DNA from: Chromatiales bacterium (ex Bugula neritina AB1)
GTDB lineage: Bacteria; Pseudomonadota; Gammaproteobacteria; Granulosicoccales; Granulosicoccaceae
Assembly (NCBI GenBank): GCA_001730015.1
Contig: MDLA01000201.1
Span: 1 to 37,607, forward strand
Direction of reading: 5' to 3'
Length of the DNA stretch: 37,607 bases
How positions within the stretch are numbered: position 1 is the first letter of the stretch; every line of letters begins with the position of its first letter. The position numbers and the translations under genes were made by a program. The notes under the pieces were generated by a model. It had not been told where the DNA came from, made no database searches, and saw only the letters and a list, made by a program, of their open reading frames with translations. This document shows, one piece after another, positions 24,219 to 32,939 of the stretch.

Positions 24219-26270
24219 GTGCAACCGTCAAACGATTCAGCAACAGGTTCAACAAAACCGACGCAACAGCCGCCGATACTGCCAGCGGGCGCGGACCTGA
24301 AACCGCTGGTAAGCCGCGATGATTTAATGATGCGCTGCTGGATGGCGATGATCGCTGTCTACCTGATCATTACGCTGGCGCTGCCGTTGTACTCGATGTT
24401 ATCCAAGTCGGTCTCGACCTATCATTTTGATCTCAGTCAATTTGAATTTCAGGTGAACGATGAAGCCGGCGAATTTAAAACAGAGCCGGTGCTCGCCAGT
24501 ACGCTCAATGCGGCACAGGCGGCAGTCAGTGCAAATGAGCTTAATACCAGTTCAGATGGCAGGCTCGCAGCCACGCTGTTTTTTCCGGACTTCAGCTTTC
24601 GCAGCCCGGTTATCTACCGGATTCGCGGCGCCACCGAACATGCCGCGTATCTGATTGGCTCTACCTTACATACCGGAACCGAGTGGAATGAAATCGATTC
24701 CAATACCTTCAGGCGGGTGCAGCTGAGACCGGTCGCCGGAACCGGTCTCGGTAATTTCAGTAGTTATTTTTCCACGCCTGCGTTAATGCGGTCGATACAA
24801 AATTCTCTGTTTATAGCGCTAATCAGCACGCTGATCACCGTTACGCTGGCGTTTTGCTTTGCCTACGCACTGAGTCGAAGCTGTGTGCGCTTTAAGTCGT
24901 TCTTTCGCCTGATTGCCATGATCCCGATACTGGTTCCTTCGTTGTTGCCCGGTATTGCGCTGATCTACCTGTTTGGCAACCAGGGTATGCTCAAAGGGCT
25001 GATGTTCGGCGGCAGTATCTATGGACCGGTGGGGATCATTATTGGGTCAGTATTTTTTACGTTCCCCCATGCATTTTTGATTATTTCTACCGCACTGAGT
25101 ATTTCCGATTCGCGCTACTACGAAGCCGCCGTCTCTCTGCGTTCTTCACCATGGCGAACGTTCTGGGTAGTAACTTTGCCGGGGGCACGCTATGGAATTA
25201 TCTCCGCAGCGTTTGTGGTGTTTAACCTTGTTATTACCGACTTCGGGCTGCCTAAAGTTATTGGTGGTCAGTTTAACGTGCTGGCCGTCGATATCTATAA
25301 GCAGGTTATCGGTCAGCAGAACTTTGAGATGGGGGCGGTGGTGTCGGTGGTGCTGATCATTCCGGCTATTCTGGCCTTCACAATTGATCGCATCGTGCAG
25401 CGTCGGCAGGTAGCACTGTTATCAGCGCGTGCGGTGCCGTTTCAGCCGTCGCCCGATAAAAAAGCGGACTCACTGTGGCTGTTGTACTGCGCTATTGTCA
25501 GTGTGTTTATAGTCGGGCTGATTGTGGTGTGCCAATATGCCGCGCTGGTGAAATTCTGGCCCTATAACCTGAGCCTTAGCCTGAATAACTATCAGTTCGA
25601 TCAAATGGATGGCGGTGGCTGGGCAAGCTATTTTAACTCGATAAAACTCGGGTTGCTAACGGCCGCAGCGGGCACCTGCATTGTGTTTTTCGGCGCTTAT
25701 CTGGTGGAAAAATCCAGTGGCTTCCAGACCGGGCGTAACCTTTTTCAGATGATCGCTATGCTGCCGATGGCGATTCCCGGAATGGTGCTGGGGCTGGCTT
25801 ATATCTTTTTCTTTAACAATCCAGCCAATCCGCTAAATGCGATATACGGCACTATGACAATACTGGTGGTGTGTACGGTTACGCACTTCTATACGGTTTC
25901 TCACCTGACGGCTGTTACCGCGCTAAAGCAAATGGATCGGGAGTTTGAATCAGTGGCTGCTTCACTGAAGCAGTCTGCAATGAAAGTATTTACTCGCGTT
26001 ACGATCCCGGTGTGCCTGCCGGCTATTCTGGATATTTCTATATACCTGTTTGTTAATGCAATGACCACAGTATCGGCGGTCGTTTTTTTGTATTCTCCGA
26101 AAACAACACTCGCTTCAATAGCGGTGCTGAATATGGACGATGCCGGAGATATAGCGCCCGCTGCTGCGATGGGAATGATGATCTTCTACACCAACGCAGC
26201 TGCACGTGCAGTACACATGCTGGCTTCGCGAAAAATACTCAAACGCACCCAGGCGTGGCGCCAGCGCTGA
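24219..26270 (+). CDS. aepW: 2-Aminoethylphosphonate ABC transporter permease, fused double subunit
   Basis: The 683-residue inner-membrane protein carries two permease domains in one chain, as in PhnU2/AepW. The first (about 190-390) has the EAA-like loop YEAAVSLRSSPWRTFWVVTLPG; the second (about 470-665) has FESVAASLKQSAMKVFTRVTIP. A periplasmic segment of about 120 residues lies between the first span and the first permease domain. GTG at 24219 is the only candidate start close to aepV, and it lacks a good Shine-Dalgarno site, so the gene may depend on coupled translation. It ends before a large hairpin and converges on the LysR gene. Confidence 0.9.
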   Translation: MQPSNDSATGSTKPTQQPPILPAGADLKPLVSRDDLMMRCWMAMIAVYLIITLALPLYSMLSKSVSTYHFDLSQFEFQVNDEAGEFKTEPVLASTLNAAQAAVSANELNTSSDGRLAATLFFPDFSFRSPVIYRIRGATEHAAYLIGSTLHTGTEWNEIDSNTFRRVQLRPVAGTGLGNFSSYFSTPALMRSIQNSLFIALISTLITVTLAFCFAYALSRSCVRFKSFFRLIAMIPILVPSLLPGIALIYLFGNQGMLKGLMFGGSIYGPVGIIIGSVFFTFPHAFLIISTALSISDSRYYEAAVSLRSSPWRTFWVVTLPGARYGIISAAFVVFNLVITDFGLPKVIGGQFNVLAVDIYKQVIGQQNFEMGAVVSVVLIIPAILAFTIDRIVQRRQVALLSARAVPFQPSPDKKADSLWLLYCAIVSVFIVGLIVVCQYAALVKFWPYNLSLSLNNYQFDQMDGGGWASYFNSIKLGLLTAAAGTCIVFFGAYLVEKSSGFQTGRNLFQMIAMLPMAIPGMVLGLAYIFFFNNPANPLNAIYGTMTILVVCTVTHFYTVSHLTAVTALKQMDREFESVAASLKQSAMKVFTRVTIPVCLPAILDISIYLFVNAMTTVSAVVFLYSPKTTLASIAVLNMDDAGDIAPAAAMGMMIFYTNAAARAVHMLASRKILKRTQAWRQR

Positions 26271-26289
26271 TCTGCCGTTTTGAATTGTT

Positions 26290-26382
26290 GGTGGATGCGC
26301 TCCGCTTATTCTCAATATGTTGATTCGCCGCGTAGTTTGAGAGTAGGGGAATATGCGGAGCGCATCCACCTTCTGCCATTCA
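26290..26382. repeat. Large REP-like hairpin between convergent aepW and LysR genes
   Basis: The arms 26290-26308 and 26352-26370 (GGTGGATGCGCTCCGCTTA and its complement) pair at 18 of 19 positions around a 43-base loop. The right foot, ATCCACCTTCTGCCATTCA (26364-26382), is shared with 15812-15830. It lies 20 bases after the aepW stop codon and can serve as a terminator for both strands, but the shared flank shows it belongs to a dispersed repeat family. Confidence 0.75.
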
Positions 26383-26459
26383 AGTGCCCATTACCCGGAC
26401 CAGGAGAATATAGATTTTAATGCAATAACAGGGTAAATAGTCGATATAGTCTGATAGGG

Positions 26460-27335
26460 CTATTTATCATTGCCCGGTTGTGCATTCAGAAATTCAACAA
26501 AGGTGCGTATAAGTCTAAGATCGGCACGTTGTGCAACGTAAAACAGTGACTCCTGCATTTGCAGGTCGGCATCGCCGATCGGCATCCGCACCAGGCGATC
26601 ATCGTTGCCGAATTCCGCTTCGGAAACAAAGCCGATACCGGCACCGGAACCGACAATATCGCGCATGGCCTCACGGCCCTCGACTTCCATAACAGGCTTC
26701 AGATGCAGTTTTCGACGCAGCGCTTCCTGCTCTACAAGCTGGCGGGTTTTAGACCCTTTCTCGCGAAACACAATCCGGTGCTTGGGGAGATCGCTGAAGG
26801 GAATTGATTCCTGCGTCTTGGGAAAAACCCCTTTTGCCGCAATTGCAATGATCGGGGTGGAGCCAAGGTTCACCTGTTTCAGGTCGGCGCTGGTTTCTGT
26901 ACTGCCACCAACCGCAAGTTCTGCATTGTAGCTGCGTAACTGGCTGATCATCTCGTCGGTGTTGGACGTTTGCATTGAAACAAATACTCTCGGATACTGT
27001 GCCTGGAACTTGCCGAGTATGTCCGAGATATGGCTGGCTGAGTCCACAATGATCCGAAGCACCCCGTCGACTTCCGAACGGTTTTCCTGCAGGAAATCGT
27101 TGATCTGATGCTCAACTTCAAAAAATCGTTTGGTCAGATCAAACAACTGGCTGCCGGCAGGAGTTAGAAAAACACGCTTTTTCTCGCGCCGGAATAACAA
27201 AACGTCGTGATCCTGCTCAAGCCGGCGCACGTGTTCCGATAAAGCAGGCTGCGTCAGGAACACTTTTTCAGATGCGCGCGAGAATCCGCCGTAAAGTGCC
27301 ACACTGTGAAACGCTTTTAACTGACTGTAGCTCAA
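26460..27335 (-). CDS. LysR-family regulator, aminoethylphosphonate-associated type
   Basis: The 291-residue protein has the N-terminal LysR helix-turn-helix (SQLKAFHSVALYGGFSRASEKVFLTQPALSEHVRRLE) and a periplasmic-binding-protein-like sensor domain from about residue 90. It is divergent from phnA and resembles the LysR subgroup found with AEP catabolic genes (TIGR03339, from memory). It probably activates phnA and the downstream genes, and possibly aepXVW, in response to AEP or an intermediate. The start is TTG at 27335 with GGAG six bases upstream; there is no better ATG. Confidence 0.88.
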   Translation of the reverse strand: MSYSQLKAFHSVALYGGFSRASEKVFLTQPALSEHVRRLEQDHDVLLFRREKKRVFLTPAGSQLFDLTKRFFEVEHQINDFLQENRSEVDGVLRIIVDSASHISDILGKFQAQYPRVFVSMQTSNTDEMISQLRSYNAELAVGGSTETSADLKQVNLGSTPIIAIAAKGVFPKTQESIPFSDLPKHRIVFREKGSKTRQLVEQEALRRKLHLKPVMEVEGREAMRDIVGSGAGIGFVSEAEFGNDDRLVRMPIGDADLQMQESLFYVAQRADLRLIRTFVEFLNAQPGNDK

Positions 27336-27355
27336 CCGGTGCTCCGGGAATTACC

Positions 27356-27370
27356 ATAGGAAGTGCCTAT
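27356..27370. promoter_or_regulatory. Putative LysR box (T-N11-A palindrome) upstream of phnA
   Basis: ATAGGAAGTGCCTAT is a dyad (ATAGG/CCTAT) that contains the LysR signature T-N11-A. It lies 20 bases from the LysR start codon and its right edge is 7 bases upstream of the -35 box of the phnA promoter. Centred about 50 bases upstream of the expected phnA start point, it is well placed for activation of phnA and autorepression of the regulator. Confidence 0.65.
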
Positions 27371-27377
27371 AGAGTAA

Positions 27378-27407
27378 TTGAAATTAGTAATTTTACATAT
27401 GTATTAT
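27378..27407 (+). promoter_or_regulatory. Sigma70-type promoter of phnA
   Basis: TTGAAA (27378-27383; five of six matches) and TATTAT (27402-27407; five of six) are separated by 18 bases. Transcription would start near 27414, about 40 bases before the phnA ATG at 27455. Confidence 0.68.
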
Positions 27408-27454
27408 TTCACGGGAAAATGCTCCTCTCATAATTTTTTTTACGGAATCCAGAC

Positions 27455-28705
27455 ATGCCAATAGAGTCGCCCATAGAAGCGAACAATCGCACCTACCAGG
27501 CCCCGATTGCTCCGGCCGTTGTTATCTGCCTCGACGGTTGCGAACCCGCTTATCTTGATGCGGCGATCTCAGCCGGTCTGATGCCACACCTGGAACGGAT
27601 TCGTCAATCAGGAACCGACTGTCTGGCGCATAGTGTTATTCCGTCTTTCACCAACCCGAATAACCTTTCTATTGCCACCGGGCAGCCGCCCCGGGTTCAC
27701 GGAATATGCGGTAACTATTTATTTGACCCCGAAACGCAGGAAGAAGTCATGATGAATGACGTGCGGTTTTTATGGGTTCCCACGGTCTTCAGACGCTTTC
27801 AGCAGGCGGGCGCTAAAGTGGCTATCGTCACCGCCAAAGATAAGCTGCGGGCATTGCTCGGTGCCGGTCTTGAATTCGAGGAAGCCGGTGCCTGTTGCTT
27901 TTCAGCAGAAAAATCAGACAGCTCGACACAGAGTGAGCACGGCATGGACAAAGCATCCGAGTGGCTGGGTATGGCGCAGCCGGAAGTCTACTCAGCTGAT
28001 CTGTCAGAGTTTGTATTTGCAGCCGGCGTCAAGTTACTTGAAGAACGACGCCCGGATCTCATGTATCTGACCACCACCGATTACGTACAGCACAAGCACG
28101 CACCCGGTGATCCGGACGCCAACAGCTTTTACGAAATGTTCGATAAATACCTCGGGCAGCTCGACGAAATGGGCGCGGTTATCGTAACCACCGCCGATCA
28201 CGGCATGAAGCCCAAACACAAAGCTGATGGCTCACCCGACGTAATCTATGCCCAGGAAGTACTCGACGGGCTGTGTGGCAAGGGCAACTCCCGTGTAATT
28301 CTGCCCATAACCGACCCCTACGTGGTGCACCACGGTGCACTCGGATCCTTCGCGACGGCGTATTTACCCGCTGATGCAGATACCGACAGCATCATTGCGA
28401 GCCTCGCGGCTATTGATGGCATGCTTGAAGTAGTCAGTAAGGCAGATGCGGTAGAGCGATTCGATCTCCCGGAAGACAGAATCGGCGATATCGTCATGAT
28501 CTCCGGCGAAAACAAAGTTATTGGTACCAGTGAGGAAGGGCACGATCTAGCCGCACTGAAAGAACCTTTGCGCTCACACGGTGGTCTCACCGAGCAGGTG
28601 GTTCCTTTTATTGTGAATCGTAAAATCGATATCCCCGATGAACCGCAGCTGCGGAATTTCGACGCCATTTATTATTCAACTACTGCTGCGAGCGTAAAAG
28701 TATGA
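27455..28705 (+). CDS. phnA: Phosphonoacetate hydrolase
   Basis: The 416-residue protein is a cytosolic alkaline-phosphatase-superfamily enzyme that splits phosphonoacetate to acetate and phosphate. The two-zinc site is complete: D27 (CLDGCEP), nucleophile T66 (SFTNPNN), D209 and H213 (TTDYVQHKH), D248-H249 (TTADHGMK) and H375 (RSHGGLTE). These correspond to the residues known in Sinorhizobium meliloti PhnA, shifted by two. The gene is first in its operon, behind its own promoter, and its TGA overlaps the ATG of phnY (ATGA), so the two enzymes that act in sequence are translationally coupled. Confidence 0.95.
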   Translation: MPIESPIEANNRTYQAPIAPAVVICLDGCEPAYLDAAISAGLMPHLERIRQSGTDCLAHSVIPSFTNPNNLSIATGQPPRVHGICGNYLFDPETQEEVMMNDVRFLWVPTVFRRFQQAGAKVAIVTAKDKLRALLGAGLEFEEAGACCFSAEKSDSSTQSEHGMDKASEWLGMAQPEVYSADLSEFVFAAGVKLLEERRPDLMYLTTTDYVQHKHAPGDPDANSFYEMFDKYLGQLDEMGAVIVTTADHGMKPKHKADGSPDVIYAQEVLDGLCGKGNSRVILPITDPYVVHHGALGSFATAYLPADADTDSIIASLAAIDGMLEVVSKADAVERFDLPEDRIGDIVMISGENKVIGTSEEGHDLAALKEPLRSHGGLTEQVVPFIVNRKIDIPDEPQLRNFDAIYYSTTAASVKV

Positions 28706-30171
28706 ACGGTTCTGTGCTGAAAGACGGCAAAGTGCAGCCGCGCCATGAAGGTATGCGTATCGGCGGCGAGCACGTATTCACCGATGATGTCATTGAAGTT
28801 ATTTACCCCTATACCGAAGAGTGCATTGGTACGGTGCCCGCAGGCAACGCGACCCATGCAGCCAAAGCGTTTGAAATAGCGGCTAATTACAAGCCGGCAC
28901 TCACCCGCTACGAACGGCAGAAAATATTGTTGCGCACGGCTGAAATAATTGGTGAGCGGCGCGAAGAACTGGCGCACTGGCTGACACTTGAGCTCGGTAT
29001 CAGTCAGCAGCACGCCTTGTATGAGGCTGGTCGTGCCTGTGATGTATTCACCTTTGCCGGTCAGATGGCCATAGTTGATGACGGCCAGATTTTTTCCTGT
29101 GACCTGACGCCGCACGGTAAAGCGCGCAAAATCTATACGAAGCGCGAGCCGGTGCGGGCAATATCGGCAATTACACCGTTCAACCATCCGTTGAATATGG
29201 TGAGCCATAAAATCGCACCGTCTATTGCTACCAACAATTGTCTGGTGTGCAAACCCACCGAACTGACTCCGCTAACAGCAATATCACTGGCCGATATCCT
29301 CTATGAAGCCGGATTGCCACCGGAGATGTTTCAGGTGGTTACCGGTTTACCTCAGGATATCGGTGATGAAATGGTCACCAATGAAAACATAGATCTAATT
29401 ACATTCACCGGTGGTGTACCGGTAGGTAAGCTGATTGCCGGCAAAGCCGGATATCGCCGCACAGCGCTGGAGCTCGGCGGCAATGATCCGCTCATCGTAC
29501 TGAATGATCTCAACGACGAAGATCTCGACAAGGCTGCCACCATTGCCGTAGCGGGTGCAACCGGAAACTCCGGACAGCGCTGTACTGCAGTAAAGCGAAT
29601 ACTGGTACAGGAATCGGTGGCTGATAAATTTGTGCCCATGGTGCTGGCAAAGGCCAAAGCGCTTAAATTCGGTGACCCGATGGATCCCGATACCCAGCTT
29701 GGTTGCGTAATCAGTGCGGCCGCTGCAGAGCTGTTTGAACAGCGGGTACTCACTGCCGCAAAAGGTGGTGCTGAAATTTTATATCACCCTGAGCGCAGGG
29801 GCGCGTTGCTGCCGCCTATTGTGGTTGATCATGTCTCACACGATTGCGAGCTGGTGATGGAAGAGACCTTCGGGCCGATCATTCCTATTGTGCGCGTACC
29901 TGATGATGATGAAAAAGTAATGGCGATATCCAATGGTACGCAGTTCGGCCTGTCGTCGGGCGTATGCACCAATAATCTGCACCGTGCAATGGCGTATATA
30001 GAAGGCCTGGACGTAGGTACCTGCAACATATGGGAGCAGCCCGGATACCGCATAGAAATGTCACCGTTTGGCGGCGTCAAAGATAGTGGTAACGCCGTGA
30101 AGGAGGGCGTGCTTGAGGCGATGAAGTTTTTCACCGTTGTGAAAACCTATTCACTGCCCTGGCCGTCATAG
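28702..30171 (+). CDS. phnY: Phosphonoacetaldehyde dehydrogenase
   Basis: The 489-residue aldehyde dehydrogenase has catalytic C294 (SGQRCTAVKR), the general base E257 (ALELGGND), N161 (TPFNHP) and the NAD-binding TFTGG at 235-239. It oxidises phosphonoacetaldehyde to phosphonoacetate, the PhnA substrate. The fused start with phnA and the nearby phnW make PhnY the natural assignment within the ALDH family. A MITE-like element follows 79 bases after its stop codon and separates it from the PbfA-like gene. Confidence 0.94.
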   Translation: MNGSVLKDGKVQPRHEGMRIGGEHVFTDDVIEVIYPYTEECIGTVPAGNATHAAKAFEIAANYKPALTRYERQKILLRTAEIIGERREELAHWLTLELGISQQHALYEAGRACDVFTFAGQMAIVDDGQIFSCDLTPHGKARKIYTKREPVRAISAITPFNHPLNMVSHKIAPSIATNNCLVCKPTELTPLTAISLADILYEAGLPPEMFQVVTGLPQDIGDEMVTNENIDLITFTGGVPVGKLIAGKAGYRRTALELGGNDPLIVLNDLNDEDLDKAATIAVAGATGNSGQRCTAVKRILVQESVADKFVPMVLAKAKALKFGDPMDPDTQLGCVISAAAAELFEQRVLTAAKGGAEILYHPERRGALLPPIVVDHVSHDCELVMEETFGPIIPIVRVPDDDEKVMAISNGTQFGLSSGVCTNNLHRAMAYIEGLDVGTCNIWEQPGYRIEMSPFGGVKDSGNAVKEGVLEAMKFFTVVKTYSLPWPS

Positions 30172-30250
30172 CTTCTCTTAATAATAGATACAGCAGAGCT
30201 TCAACTGCCAGAGTGCAGGAAGGCGGATCAGCACTAGTCATTTTAAATAA

Positions 30251-30425
30251 CCCACATTATTCACGGGATTGACGGAATCTCACTTGATCTTTGATTCCAC
30301 AGAGAATTTTTTCTCTTACAAATATCAGTAAGTATTCGACGCGAGAAGAAAATCCACTGTGAAATCCCTTGCTGTGAATAGATCAGGTCGGCGCGATATC
30401 CTCGCCACCCCGTGAATAATGCGGG
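30251..30425. mobile_element. MITE-like element, copy 2, complete
   Basis: The element is 175 bases long with 17-base terminal inverted repeats: CCCACATTATTCACGGG (30251-30267) and CCCGTGAATAATGCGGG (30409-30425), differing at one position. It has no coding capacity. Copy 1 (642-786) is inverted relative to it. No target-site duplication is obvious; CTAG follows the right end of both copies and may be part of the element or of the target. It ends 30 bases before the PbfA-like start, so it forms most of that gene's upstream region. Confidence 0.78.
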
Positions 30426-30455
30426 CTAGAACTCAAAACTAAAAAGGATTGTTTA

Positions 30456-31829
30456 ATGTCGGCTGGTTTCACGCACACCGAAGGGGAATCGAATACATCT
30501 TCGGTACGCGCGCAATGGCAGCAAAAGACACACAAGCCAAAATCAGCGCCGCTACTGGCGCGGGATGCAGTCGCCTTTCTGCACCAGAGTCTATCCAGCC
30601 CCTGTGTATCGAGCATTGCCAGAGCACAGGGTAGCTGGATAGAAGATCACGACGGTAATCGCTATCTCGATTTTCATGGCAATTCAGTTCATCACATCGG
30701 CTACAGTCATCCGCGTCTGCTGGAGGCGATCAAAAAGCAGATGGATGAATTATCATTCGCGCCGCGACGCTTTACCTGTGATCCCGCGGTTGAGCTTGCT
30801 GAAAAACTGGCCGCCATCGCCCCCGGAGTTCTGGGCAAGGTCTTGTTTACCACAGGCGGCTCAGATGCTAACGAAGTCGCCCTTAAAATAGCGCGTGCGG
30901 CAACCGGCCGATTCAAAACGGTCTCGTTCTGGGATTCCTTCCACGGCGCCGGCTTCGGTGCATCGAGTGTCGGCGGCGAGGCGACTTTCCGTTCCCATAT
31001 TGCAGGGCCGTTGTTACCCGGCAGCGAGCACGTTGCACCTTTCGATTGCTATCGCTGCCCCTATGGTCATCCGGGCCCCGACAGCTGCGGTATCGCCTGT
31101 GCGCAAATGGTCCGCTATGTACTGGAGCGCGAAGGGGATGTCGCAGCGGTAATTGCAGAACCCATGCGTGCGGTTCCGTATGTACCACCCCCGGGTTTCT
31201 GGAAAATAGTCAGAGAGGCCTGTAACGAACATGGCGCGTTACTGATTATGGATGAAATACCGACCGGCCTGGGTAAGACCGGCCGGATGTTTGCATTCGA
31301 ACACGACGACGTCATGCCGGATATCGTAACGATCGGCAAAGCGCTCGGCGGCGGGATCCTGCCAATTGCGGCGGTCATCGCCAGACCCGCCCTGGATGTG
31401 TGTGGTGATTTTGCTATCGGCCACTATACTCACGAGAAAAATCCCGTTACCAGCAGAGCTGCCCTGACAACAATACAGATCATTGAAGATGAAGGATTGG
31501 TTGAGCGCGCCTCACGGCTCGGTCACTACGCGATGGATCGCCTGCGTGAAACGCTCAGAGAGTGTCCGCTCATTGGTGATATTCGAGGCCGTGGCATGAT
31601 GTTCGGCGTTGAAATTGTGCAGGATCGCGAGAAAAAAACCAGAGGCAATGACTTGGCGGAGCAAATCTATTATCGCTGCCTCGATGGTGGTGTCAGCTTT
31701 AAAATTTCACAGGGTTGTGTGCTGACGCTTTCCCCTCCGATGAATATCGCTGAATCAGATCTCGATCATGCACTGGGCGTGGTTGAATCTGCAATTTTGG
31801 CAACGGCAAGCTCCTGTGGAAACACCTGA
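30456..31829 (+). CDS. pbfA: Class III aminotransferase-fold enzyme, PbfA-like hydroxy-AEP ammonia-lyase
   Basis: The 457-residue protein is a PLP enzyme of the class III aminotransferase fold: D266 (IMDEIPTGLGKTG) and the PLP lysine K295 (VTIGKALGGG). In AEP clusters such a protein is usually PbfA, which converts (R)-1-hydroxy-2-aminoethylphosphonate to phosphonoacetaldehyde and ammonia, feeding PhnY. DEIPTGLGKTG in place of the common DEVQTGxGRTG is a deviation in the active-site region. AAAGGA precedes the ATG. It is four bases from the next gene, so the two are co-transcribed. A plain omega-aminotransferase acting on AEP is the alternative. Confidence 0.8.
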   Translation: MSAGFTHTEGESNTSSVRAQWQQKTHKPKSAPLLARDAVAFLHQSLSSPCVSSIARAQGSWIEDHDGNRYLDFHGNSVHHIGYSHPRLLEAIKKQMDELSFAPRRFTCDPAVELAEKLAAIAPGVLGKVLFTTGGSDANEVALKIARAATGRFKTVSFWDSFHGAGFGASSVGGEATFRSHIAGPLLPGSEHVAPFDCYRCPYGHPGPDSCGIACAQMVRYVLEREGDVAAVIAEPMRAVPYVPPPGFWKIVREACNEHGALLIMDEIPTGLGKTGRMFAFEHDDVMPDIVTIGKALGGGILPIAAVIARPALDVCGDFAIGHYTHEKNPVTSRAALTTIQIIEDEGLVERASRLGHYAMDRLRETLRECPLIGDIRGRGMMFGVEIVQDREKKTRGNDLAEQIYYRCLDGGVSFKISQGCVLTLSPPMNIAESDLDHALGVVESAILATASSCGNT

Positions 31830-31832
31830 GCA

Positions 31833-32855
31833 ATGAAAATTGTCAGAACGGATGCGGAGTTGCAGACTCCGGTAATCGATGCCAGGTTGAAGCAAATGGG
31901 GCACGAGCTGGTGTTGCTCGAAGACGGAATCAGCGAAGACAATCTGATAGCAGCAACAGCGGACGCTGATTTACTGCTGATGTGCTACACACCCATAACA
32001 AAGCGGGTTATCGAATCTTCCCCGAAACTAAAAGGCATTATTAAGTATGGCGTCGGCATCGATGCCATAGATATAGATACTGCAAAGCAACATGGAATTG
32101 CGGTGGTCAATGTACCGGAATATGCTGAGGAGACCGTGGCCGAAGGTGCGTTTACACTGCTGCTGGCGTTAGCAAAAAAACTGCTGCCGCTGGACCGGCA
32201 TATGAAAGCACAAGGCTGGGCCTGGCCCGAACCTCAATGGCTGGCGTCAGATATAGCGGGTAAAACGGTCGGACTAATCGGTTTTGGAAAAATTGGCAAA
32301 AGCATGGCTCGAATGGCCGGCGCTGGTTTTCGAGCGCGGGTGATTGCTTATAGTCCGTACACACCCGCCGATGAAATGCAGGTCCTGGGTGTCGAGCCAT
32401 ACACTGATCTTCAAGCACTAATGCAGGAAAGTGATTTTGTATCAGTGCACTGTGTTCTTACACCCGAGACCCATCACTTAATCGGTGAGCAGCAAATTCA
32501 GGCGATGAAACCCACGGCGTTTTTGATTAATGTTTCGCGTGGAGCCATTGTCGATGAAAGCGCTTTGCTAGCGGCGTTGCAGCAAAATAATATCGCGGGC
32601 GCCGGACTTGATGTCTATCAGCAGGAACCTCTGGCGCGCGAAGGGCATCCTATGTCGGCATTGTACGACCACCCTCTGGTTATGCTGTCACCGCACCTGA
32701 CTTTCTATACACACGAGGCGATGCATCGCCTGGAGAGCGAAACAATTCAACGCTGCAGTGAAGTGCTGGCTGGCGAACCGGTACTGATAAAGTCTGCCGA
32801 CAGTCGGCTGGCCGGGCAGGGGGAAAAGGCTCGATACGATGTTGAAGATGCCTGA
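31833..32855 (+). CDS. D-isomer-specific 2-hydroxyacid dehydrogenase
   Basis: The 340-residue protein has the NAD-binding GFGKIG at 150-155 and the catalytic trio R236 (NVSRGAIVDE), E265 (DVYQQEP) and H288 (LSPHLTFYT). It should reduce a 2-oxo acid to the D-hydroxy acid or do the reverse. It starts three bases after the PbfA-like gene, so a linked function is likely, but no step of the known PhnW-PhnY-PhnA route needs it. It is not a phosphite dehydrogenase by motif (the KYGVGIDAIDID region is like phosphoglycerate dehydrogenases). The substrate could be a phosphonolactate-type compound or a common oxo acid; unknown. Confidence 0.85.
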   Translation: MKIVRTDAELQTPVIDARLKQMGHELVLLEDGISEDNLIAATADADLLLMCYTPITKRVIESSPKLKGIIKYGVGIDAIDIDTAKQHGIAVVNVPEYAEETVAEGAFTLLLALAKKLLPLDRHMKAQGWAWPEPQWLASDIAGKTVGLIGFGKIGKSMARMAGAGFRARVIAYSPYTPADEMQVLGVEPYTDLQALMQESDFVSVHCVLTPETHHLIGEQQIQAMKPTAFLINVSRGAIVDESALLAALQQNNIAGAGLDVYQQEPLAREGHPMSALYDHPLVMLSPHLTFYTHEAMHRLESETIQRCSEVLAGEPVLIKSADSRLAGQGEKARYDVEDA

Positions 32856-32939
32856 CTCAGCAAAAAATAATAGTATTGCAATACGACGGATAAGTGGTGT
32901 CCGTTCCGGCCGGGTGCGGATCGGGCAGCGGAGCAGTAT

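Noticed and set aside
28672..29208. 178-codon minus-strand frame
   Set aside because: It overlaps the phnA-phnY junction and the N-terminal third of phnY, which is certain coding sequence on the other strand.
31833..32855. Phosphite dehydrogenase (PtxD), suggested by the phosphorus context
   Set aside because: The fold and catalytic trio are shared by the whole D-2-hydroxyacid dehydrogenase family, and the sequences around the active site look like phosphoglycerate-dehydrogenase-type enzymes, not PtxD as I remember it.
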